Source of the DNA: Methanolinea sp.
GTDB lineage: Archaea > Halobacteriota > Methanomicrobia > Methanomicrobiales > Methanospirillaceae
Length of the DNA stretch: 64,000 nucleotides
Assembly: GCA_016699325.1 (NCBI GenBank)
Contig: CP064971.1
Coordinates: 1,887,031 to 1,951,030 of the forward strand
Direction of reading: 5' to 3'
Below are positions 56,463 to 64,000 of the stretch, piece after piece. Each line of letters begins with the position of its first letter. Positions within the stretch are counted from its first letter, which is position 1. The position numbers and the translations under genes were made by a program. The notes below the pieces were generated by a model. That model was not told where the DNA came from and did not search any database. It saw nothing but the letters and a program-made list of their open reading frames with translations.

Positions 56463-57729
56463 GAGGTCGGCCCGCGAAATGCAGGCTAAAAGGTCTGTGA
56501 TGTCTTTTTCAATTTCAGCCGATATGCACCCGACATCCTTGAGATCCCTGACCAGGCCTCAGTCAATCCGGTTCCTTTTCGCGGTCAAGTCACTCCGGAG
56601 AGAGGACAACAGATCATCATCGTCGGATGGTGTGGATGAAGGAGAGCATGCTCTCATCCACACTGGACTTCGCTCGATCCCTTCATCGCAGGCGTTCCGC
56701 CTGTTTCGGGGAATCCGCCTGGAGCACTACGCCGGGTGAAGAGGGCGTGCCCGACGGGAATGAAGCGTACCTGGTTCTTCCTCCAGATCGACATCGTCCA
56801 GGTCAAATCCTTGGCTCGTCCAGTCCTCCAGGGAGCATTTCCCGAATTCGCAACCAGGAGCTGCGATTCCATCATGGGCGCATCGTGATCCGGGCAACTT
56901 CATCCCTCGTCCTCTAAATCGATAGTGATGGCCGGTTCATCGTCAGGAGATATCCATACGTGCGATCTCATTTTCATCGGCAAAGATTTCCATCGAATTC
57001 AAATCGGTATCGAGGATACCTATCGGTTCATCGCCCTGCTCTATCCGCGAGAAGATGAGATTCTCGTCAAGGGCTATGTCCTTTGCAAGAGGAGAGAACG
57101 GGCTTGGTTCCTGTTTCTGACGGACCGAGAGACCACTTCAGAATTTACCGAGTCCATTGAGATCTGGCATTTCTGTCATTTAAGTCCGGTTTTTCGCGGA
57201 CGTCTTTGGAGTCCAGTGCCGGCTCCCGCGGAGCGGCGGCGTGATGCAAAGAGGAGACCCAATCCCTGCCGGAGGGGCTCTGGAGCTCTCGAACCGTGAC
57301 ACCGGCGAGCCGGCAAATGCCGCTTCACTGGGGCGGGTGCACCTGGTTCGCCCTCGCTGATAAAAGGCTTTTCACAGAGCCTGGAGGGAACGGGATGGGA
57401 AGACCCGTCGTATCCTCCTCCTCATCGCCATGAATCTGCCTCCGGACACAGGGGTTGTTATCGAAAGACCTGATTCCTGTTTCCCGGTTTTCATCGCCGG
57501 TCCCACCTGTTGCCGATGGTTCTGCTGGATCATTGACGTCCGGTTTCTCGCGGTGTTTCCGGGGACACTCTCCCGGGACACTCCCAGACGCCTGAGGACG
57601 AACAGAAGTGCTCCGAAAATGCTTATCCCGGCTGCGAGACTCAATTCGGGAATGTTGAGCAGGATCAAGGCTGCCCTCAAGAACCAGGATTCCCAGGACG
57701 GCAACAAAACGGACGGTCACAGAATTCAT
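56460..57729 (-). pseudogene. Broken gene downstream of arlJ: membrane start and acidic rest
   Basis: Begins MNSVTVRFVAVLGILVL at 57729, directly after the arlJ stop, shifts frame near 57675 to ALILLNIPELSLAAGISIFG, and later shows acidic text (DENLIFSRIEQGDEPIGILD, DLDDVDLEEEPG) and a helical end (LVRDLKDVGCISAEIEKDIT) to the TAA at 56460. Several shifts and one in-frame TGA are needed to join it, so it may be more than one gene. Not recognised. Confidence 0.4.
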
Positions 57730-57730
57730 G

Positions 57731-59328
57731 TCAGACCCCCTGGAATGATGGAATGTTAAAGAACAAACCAACTATAAACGGTGCCGCTATATAAATAATA
57801 CCGGTTACGGAGCAGAGAATGCTTCCGAAGAAGTAGAACATGTATCGTCCACCTCCGAAGACGATTCTCCTGCCAGTATGTTGGAGATGGTGATGATGGT
57901 GATAATGATCATGACGTAGACCGTCATCTCTGCCTCGGGAAATTGACAAACATGGTCACGGCACCCCATGGTTCGCTGACCGCCCCGGCACCGGCCATGA
58001 GCACCGCTATTAATCGGGCCGAGGGAGGAGACGACACTGCTGATGGCCTGTGACATGTGCAGAAGGATATGGAAGAGGAAGAGAAGATGGCGATCATCAT
58101 GGCATGCATGGGGATGAGCAGGACTACGAACCCCATCGGAGATGGGTGTCGGTTGTTCCGGAGCAGCACCTGTTCGAGCATGGAAGATCAACAATCTCCC
58201 CTATCTGGTCCGGCGATCCTCCCGCTCGACAGAGTCGCGGAAGATGTTCAGATACTTGTAGATCAGGTTACTGCCGCTTTCCCCGATAAACCGCTCCCAG
58301 GTAAGGCGGTCATCAAGACCGAGGTCAAGCTTTTGAATATAATCCGTTCACGAGAGGTTCAAGGGTGGTGAGGGACTTTTTGTCGATCTCTGTCAGGGCA
58401 TGGGTGATGGTCATCCCTTTGCCGCCCATCACCGATCCGAGGCTTCGGATGAAGACCGTGAAGTCACTGTCCCGGTTGATGATGTTTGAATCATCGAGAT
58501 ACCCGATTATCCCGATCGGGAAGAGGAGGAGGCCGGTGATGAGCATAACGAGGCCATAGGCATTGGAGATAACGCCCATGAGATTGAGCATGAGAAAATG
58601 AAAGCCATGGCGGCCGCAACCGGGGAAGCACCTTCCTGCTCATCCGGTGGATCATCCCTGCTCTTTTGACCCCGCGGGAGATCGTGGACTTTCTGATCGG
58701 CGGAACGGCCCGATACATGGTAACCAGACCGAACACGGAGACGCAGATGACGATGATATAGAGGATTTACCAGTGTTTCCTGGATGTTTTCCGGCGAGAA
58801 AATGGCAACAGAGATCATGATGATGATTCCACGAGGGCTCTGAGAAGAGCATCGCAATGTAGGCATCCCCCCACTTCTTCAGCATCTCGAGACCCTGTTC
58901 GTAGGTATTGCGGTAAATGCTCCGGATCGTGATCAGTTCCCGGGAGAGGAAGTCTTCATCTGGAACGCCGGATTCAATGGAGTTGGCGTACCGGTTCAGC
59001 ATGCTCTGGAGCATGAGGTTCTTCACCCGCTCGGCCATGATTGTCAGTGCATCCACATAAGCCTGTTCCATTTCTTGACGAACGTCTCGATCTTTTCAAA
59101 GTATTTCGAGGGTACAAACTCCTTACGGGCTGCGGTGTAGGCAAAGATTTCCGGCCGGGTTGCGCGGGCCGTGGTAATCGACGCCATGTAGGTGACCATG
59201 AAGAGGAGGTCGGCGCTCATCCTCTTGTTCTCATTAAATGATGAAAAAAAGTCCCGGATCGATGCCAGGAGTCCCGCAAAAGGAGATGTCCCCTGTTTTC
59301 TGGCGCAGCCCTGCAGACAGGGCTTCAA
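57731..59328 (-). pseudogene. arlJ: Archaellum/type IV pilus membrane protein ArlJ (FlaJ), broken
   Basis: Starts at 59328, overlapping the arlI stop (ATGA). Readable segments: SADLLFMVTYMASITTARAT, KYFEKIETFVKKW, AERVKNLMLQSMLNRYANSI, TIRSIYRNTYEQGLEMLKKW, then SVMGGKGMTITHALTEIDKK, hydrophobic GLVMLITGLLLFPIGIIGYL and the C-terminal IIYIAAPFIVGLFFNIPSFQ. This is the cytoplasmic-plus-membrane layout of GspF/TadC/FlaJ proteins. At least five frameshifts. In an intact operon it is the membrane platform of the archaellum motor. Confidence 0.68.
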
Positions 59329-61140
59329 GACTCGGTGACATCTATGGAGAGCAGTCCCTGTTTCTTGACCTTGGTAATCATGTGAAAAAGGTCGTAGAAC
59401 CCTGTATAGCCTGCTTTGTGAAGACGTTCAAGTATACGGGCTCTCTTTTCGATCTCCTGGTAAATCTGTGCTTTCTTATGGTCAGGGATACCCAGCATGG
59501 TGGCCACCTTGTTCTCGAGGAGGTAGGCTGCTGCCCTTACCGGTAAACACGAAGGTATCGGTTACGGGGTCCCAGTGGAACATCTCAACGAAAGAGAATC
59601 CCGAGTTTCCGGATTGAAGCCAACAAGTTCATTCACCGGGAGATGATTCTCCGGACCATCTCGCCGCTAGGTCTGCGGACGGCACTCTGGATGACGACCA
59701 GGTTCAGATTGTCAACGTAGGTCTTTGGGAATTGATCGGGTCACCACAGAGCCGCTGGATGAGTTTTTCGACCGATGCCGCGTGGAACGTTGAGAGACCG
59801 GATGGCCTGTCTGCATCGCACCAAAAGCGACCGAACCTTCCACGCCTCTGATCCTCCCACAAGGATCTGGTTAGGACGCGCCTGGGCGCCGCCCGCAGCA
59901 GGTCGAACATTGTTACCTCTCCTCCTTCACCTTCCCCCTCCCCTTTCCCTTGAGACCTCCCGGGTCCAGTTCCGGTGGGGATCTGTAGTTCGGGAGTATC
60001 CTCGATAGTGACAATCTTACTTTCGGAGGAATGAAAGGGGTCATGGCATTAAGGCTCGTAGTCCTGCCACTCGCGGTCTCCCGCTCATAAAGTGACATGC
60101 CATTCTCGATGCAGATCCAGAGATACCCGGCTATCATGTAGTCGCAGGTCTTGAATTCAACCAGTTTCGGATACTGTTGGATCATCCATCACCTTCGAAT
60201 GGTGAAATTGCTCCCCCTTCCTGCTGATGTCCGGTACCATTGGCTACGATATTAATACGCGGTTGTCGGGAAGCGTTGAATCGACAATCGGATTCCGGTA
60301 GGTGATTGGCCGCTTGGTCCGTTCAGCCAGTTTTATCACGAATTTATGGGACTCTCGGTATTCTTCCAGCCTACCACCGACTTCAAGTCCCTTGAAGATC
60401 TTGTGCTCAATGAAGATGGGCCTACCCCATCAGCCGTGAGGCCTTCGATATAGCGATCATTGATGAACGGCTTCCAGCATGCCGATGTCGATCTTGTCCC
60501 TTACAAAGGAGATATTCGGGGCTTTGTATTCCGAGGCATTTACGATCGTCGCCCATCAGGCATACATGAAACTTTGCGAGGTTGCATCCGATTTCAAATT
60601 TTCCTGGCAGTCAAGTCTTTCTTGAGAAGTCCTTGATCCTGGAACCGACTCCCGGATTTCCTCCATGGGCGGCCAGGGTAGGGCTCGTGGGAACCCTTTC
60701 GCCAGGAGTTGGTGCATATGCACACTTGCGAAGAGCCCCTTCAGAACCCCGGCACGCTCTTCATCGGTGACGGAATCGTTACTGAGCGAATCCAGCAGGT
60801 CGACGAGAAGAATCTCGACTGCGGGAAGGAGTTCCTGGACACTGTGCAGGAAAGATGGTTCAATCGGGATATAATAATTCCTCGCATCATTGACATCGTG
60901 AAAGATATGGACAAAAGTCGTTTCATCGGCAGGATAGATCAGGTTCGGTTCCTTGATCGCTAGATCGCGCTTCAGTTCCGAGAAAAAGGGGATCCCGTTA
61001 ACATCAACCGGAAAGAGGTGCATATACTCCAGGAGGTGGGGAGCCTGTCTCACTTAACCTTGGCATTGACCGGAAGGATCCTTGCAGAGAGCGCATTCCT
61101 CGATATTGTTCAGACAGTCATTTCCTTCATCGGACCGTGA
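59325..61140 (-). pseudogene. arlI: Archaellum motor ATPase ArlI (FlaI), broken
   Basis: From upstream: ECALCKDPSGQCQG (N-terminal Cys motif), PHLLEYMHLFPVDVNGIPFF, FVIKLAERTKRPITYRNPIV with DSTLPDNR, ENGMSLYERETASGRTTSLN (Walker A region; the family has GTASGKTT, here Lys is Arg), LSTFHAASVEKLIQRLCGDP (secretion-ATPase His region) and the C-terminal MLGIPDHKKAQIYQEIEKRA to 59325. The order and spacing fit FlaI/GspE. Several frameshifts and the altered Walker Lys argue against function as written. Lies between arlH and arlJ remnants. Confidence 0.7.
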
Positions 61141-61169
61141 TGATAGCTCGAAAGGAAGGACCGGTGGCA

Positions 61170-61750
61170 ACGTGAGGATTCCACACTAGACACGCGCCAT
61201 TGAGGGTTGGGATGATCTTCATCCCGTGACCTGGATATGCCTCAAGAGCCGACCAGGTTCCCGGTGGTCTTACGGGCTCCCGGAACTTTCACCACTTCCA
61301 TGACCATTACGGCTTTATCCCCAATGAGGGATTTCTTCATCATCAGGTGCGCATCGCAGATTGACCGGATACGGATCAGGTGTCCTCTTCAAAAGCATAG
61401 TTATGCAGGGTGATCAGGATTGTTTTGCCTTTATCGACCAGGGTTTTGCAATTGGGGAGGAAGGTGAGGATGGCGGCCTGCGAAGAGTATTTGTAGAACA
61501 TGGTGAGGAGTCGATGATGTGGACTTCTGCCCGGCTTTTCCTGATGTGGTTGATGACATGGTCGAGGATCCCTCCATCTGTTCTTCCGACCAACTTAAGT
61601 CAGCGGCATGGATGGGAATAACCTGACATACCCCCCATGCAAAATAATCCGATACGTCAAACCTCATAGATCGATCTGCGAGAGGAAATTCTTTGCTGTC
61701 GCTCAGTTGAGAAAATGTCGAACCGCCTAAGTTTCCCCGCGTCATCAGGT
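61170..61750 (-). pseudogene. arlH: Archaellum KaiC-like protein ArlH (FlaH), broken and probably truncated
   Basis: Across frames: RFDVSDYFAWGVCQVIPIHA, ILDHVINHIRKSRAEVHIID, KTLVDKGKTILITLHNYAFE, RIRSICDAHLMMKKSLIGDK and VMVMEVVKVPGARKTTGNLV, followed by PGHGMKIIP. These match the second half of FlaH, the ATP-binding partner of FlaI. The Walker A region expected upstream of 61750 could not be read. Confidence 0.65.
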
Positions 61751-62450
61751 TTCAAGGTCAATAAAATATTCTGGTTCATGCTGAGGTTGGAATCGAGTGG
61801 TTCCCGAAAGAGCCCCAGTTCTTGATTATCGGTTTCGAAAAAGCAAAACCATGGATGGAAATCAGGTCATGCGGGGGAGTTGCTCACCATTGCATCGGAA
61901 AGGATTTCACAACGAAATGTCGTCTTAACCGGGAATTGTATTCGTATAAATCGGTGAGCGGGATGCAACCGGCGCAGCAGCGGTAATCAAACAGATGATC
62001 CAGCACCATGCAAGGACCTGGAACCAGTCTATTATGGCCTGCGGTTCTCAATCATCTCACAGCAGCCAACCGCATATGCCCGGTTCAGGAAATGGCGGTT
62101 GCAAACGGTATGCCGATTCGGATTCTCATGCTCCTTGACTTTTCTTTCTCCCTGGTGAAAGGAAGTAAGAGGAAGCCGTAGCATACCCTGAGATAATCCA
62201 GCGGGCGAGGATGGCAAAAACGAATCACTACCTGATCCTCATCGACACTGACCGAAGATGCATTTCCGAGACGAAAACGCGCCAAGCATGCACGGAGTGT
62301 CCTGATGGACTCCATCGATAAATGCTGTCTCAAACTGATAGCCATGAAAAAATGAGCAAAAGTGCCGAAGTAGGAAACGCAGATTGCGGAGAAGATTAAT
62401 CGTGAAACCAATATGTTAATCTTCAGTTTGGTGTAACCAACTACTCAACC
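61751..62450. other. Region upstream of arlH, unassigned
   Basis: By analogy this could hold the arlH N-terminus and arlF/arlG. Minus-strand pieces such as FVFAILARWIISGYATASSY near 62180 are protein-like, but frames change too often for a call. Confidence 0.35.
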
Positions 62451-62870
62451 ATGGCTCAAAAATTCCAAAATGTTAAATGGTCTTTCTTTTGGATTTGTAT
62501 CCATACGCTTTCAGTTATTCTGATGACGTTTTATTAAAGATGTCAATAACTATCTTTTATTTTTAGTTCTTGCTGGTTTGGAATTACTATGGAAGGTGCA
62601 AGAAACTGTCCGTTCTTTCACCCGAGAGAAACCATTTAGACTCGATTTTTAATTTTGTTTTCTGGGCATTAATCTCACTTATTTCTTTTGGTGTCATCGA
62701 ACAGATCCTATTCTATTTCCAGATCGAGGCTGGACTTTTTTTTTGTTTTGATGGGATTTGGAATTTATACCATTAGTCAAGTCGTAATCCGGATTACATA
62801 TAGCTATCAGAAAATGCCATATAAAAATAAGAATTTTATAAAATCTATTTATTGCTTTAATTTTCTTTAG
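62451..62870 (+). pseudogene. Multi-pass membrane protein, broken, A/T-rich
   Basis: Starts MAQKFQNVKWSFFWICIHTL at 62451; continues after shifts as FIKDVNNYLLFLVLAGLELL, FNFVFWALISLISFGVIEQI, LMGFGIYTISQVVIRITYSY and ends SIYCFNFL at 62870. About four transmembrane segments, at least three frameshifts, and low G+C. Unrecognised family. Confidence 0.5.
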
Positions 62871-63183
62871 TGTGTTATTTTAACCGTACAATCGCAATCT
62901 TTTTCTCCGGAAAATACCAAAACCCCCTACCCCAACCCCAAAACAACTGGAAAATACGCTGTGAAATGTTGCAACTGATGACAATGGGTTAGAAGGGATG
63001 GGAAACCGGTAATAATTTTGCTGGCCAATACTCTGTATTAAGGTATATTTAGATCGTTCCGGAAAGGATGGCATGCGTAGCCTTTAAAACCCCCAATCGG
63101 TAAACTATGAATATGTTGAGTCACAATTCCCAATTAAATGGGTGTGGAGGTAATGTTGATCGCAACACACATAGTCACAAGGA
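62871..63183. other. A/T-rich intergenic region
   Basis: No convincing gene. A short frame beginning ATG near 63108 (MNMLSHNSQLNGCGGN) may be the original N-terminus of the following CAP-domain gene. Confidence 0.3.
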
Positions 63184-63817
63184 TTGGTCTTTACCAGAAA
63201 ACTGAAATCACCAATAATTGTTGATGACTCCACATCCACCAGAAACTCAATCCAAAACTTAGAATCGGCAATAATTACGACACCATCGAGTTACTCATCA
63301 ACTCAAGCCAAGATTGATCGAACACCGCTCCAGGCTAATAGTCAAATTGTTACCACAACCTTGACGTCTCAAATACCAACAGGAGTTAAGGTCCCAATTA
63401 CCGAAAATCTTGAATAAGCACATTACTACCGCAATAAAGTTACTGGCGCAAATATACCCAATTTAGTATGGTCTACTACTCTTGCTACCAGTGCGGAAAA
63501 GTGGGCATACTACCTGGGGGCAATAATTTATTCAGCACAGTGCGGGCATAGTGGAAAATCCTGCAGGGTACCTTCATGGACATCGGCAATTGATGGATTG
63601 GGGATCGGAAGAATCAAATTCTTATTTATGCTCCTTTTTGGAAATGCGGCAAGCAAAACTAGAAATTGGCATGACGTTGGCACTATACGCAAATTATCCG
63701 AAAACAACTACCCAGTGTGGTTGTGGATGTGCTCCACATCCTACGTATGGAACTGTATACGTTTGCCAATATGCTCCGGCAGGTAATATTTTGGATATTA
63801 CCCATATTGAGGATTGA
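63184..63817 (+). pseudogene. CAP-domain (SCP/PR1-like) protein, broken
   Basis: A Ser/Thr-rich linker (LESAIITTPSSYSSTQAKID) ends at a TAA at 63415-63417; immediately after it, in the same frame, AHYYRNKVTGANIPNLVWST and TLATSAEKWAYYL give the CAP opening. Other frames supply HYTQII near 63683 and CGCGCAPHPTYGTVYVCQYA with PAGNI, the CAP closing motifs. At least two further shifts. Extracellular protein of unknown role; composition is A/T-rich like the neighbour. Confidence 0.6.
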
Positions 63818-64000
63818 ATAACAATGGTTTGAAAGGGCAAGAGTATTACCCTTCTCGGTTAGAATCCGGTTTTAATCCTGGAGGAGTGATAGGTTAAGTC
63901 CGTGGAGTCTTTTGTTGTGTAACCTTTTTCAGGAAAGCGGAATATCACTCATCGGGAGGCGAACAAAAGTCAGAGTCAATTAAAGATGTCCGTTGAAAAC
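63818..64000. other. Right end of window, nothing recognised
   Basis: No open frame of useful length and no repeat or RNA seen. Confidence 0.4.

Noticed and set aside
56540..56560. In-frame TGA as selenocysteine in the gene after arlJ
   Set aside because: The gene has other frame breaks, no SECIS-like structure is visible, and this group of methanogens is not known for selenocysteine use.
1..64000. CRISPR arrays and tRNA or rRNA genes
   Set aside because: No regularly spaced direct repeats and no T-loop/anticodon patterns or rRNA segments were recognised anywhere in the window.

Overview
The window looks like chromosomal DNA of a methanogenic archaeon, most likely of the Methanomicrobiales. 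The main pointers are a CfbD-type nitrogenase-like protein of coenzyme F430 synthesis, an ArcS-like DUF5591 protein, an archaeal-type 6-phospho-3-hexuloisomerase, a UbiA prenyltransferase, decayed archaellum genes in the order arlH-arlI-arlJ, and many PKD, PEGA and dockerin-bearing surface proteins. This placement is inferred from gene content; no rRNA, tRNA or CRISPR array was seen.

Layout. 1-8.6 kb: three minus-strand genes for very modular secreted proteins (cohesin-like, dockerin, PKD, DUF2341, DUF4430-like and sulfite-oxidase-fold-like modules, and a metallophosphatase). 8.7-10.7 kb: a decayed IS5-type element split by a 1.5-kb DDE insertion sequence with a 6-bp target duplication. 10.8-17.7 kb: a minus-strand, tightly spaced or overlapping gene set encoding three secreted proteins that share one domain, a lipoprotein with a molybdopterin-domain-like fold, a WtpA/ModA-type tungstate/molybdate-binding lipoprotein and a PEGA-repeat protein. 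18.4-21.1 kb: a graveyard of IS1634-type fragments plus a second, inverted copy of the insertion sequence. 21.2-24.5 kb: livK-livH-livM without ATPase genes.

25-50 kb is mostly ordinary housekeeping and accessory genes: ArcS-like protein, UbiA, a propionyl/acetyl-CoA synthetase facing an AcuC-like deacetylase, the agmatine-to-putrescine pair aguB-aguA, PHP protein with DinB, cfbD, TauE, TPR, DUF1622, larE divergent from moeB-moaD-moaE, HNH, PsiE, UspA, an RNase III with an altered metal site, a phosphoribosyltransferase, hxlB, an MBL-fold hydrolase and a QueG-like Fe-S protein. 50-51 kb carries a double-chagasin lipoprotein.

51.5-64 kb is dominated by broken genes: a low-GC methyltransferase, a HEAT protein, an IS1634 tail, the archaellum motor genes arlH/I/J, a small membrane protein and a CAP-domain protein. 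Most breaks are single-base indels in sequences whose protein-level similarity is still readable in another frame. Either this part of the genome is decaying or this sequence has many indel errors, worse toward the right end; reads are needed to decide. Single-base breaks also affect otherwise normal genes further left (metallophosphatase, the 16-kb surface protein, ArcS-like protein, moaE, phosphoribosyltransferase).

Functional threads: molybdenum/tungsten and sulfur handling (WtpA-like protein, molybdopterin-fold-like surface domains, MoeB/MoaD/MoaE, LarE, TauE), acyl-CoA formation with a possible deacetylase, polyamine synthesis, and cell-surface architecture.
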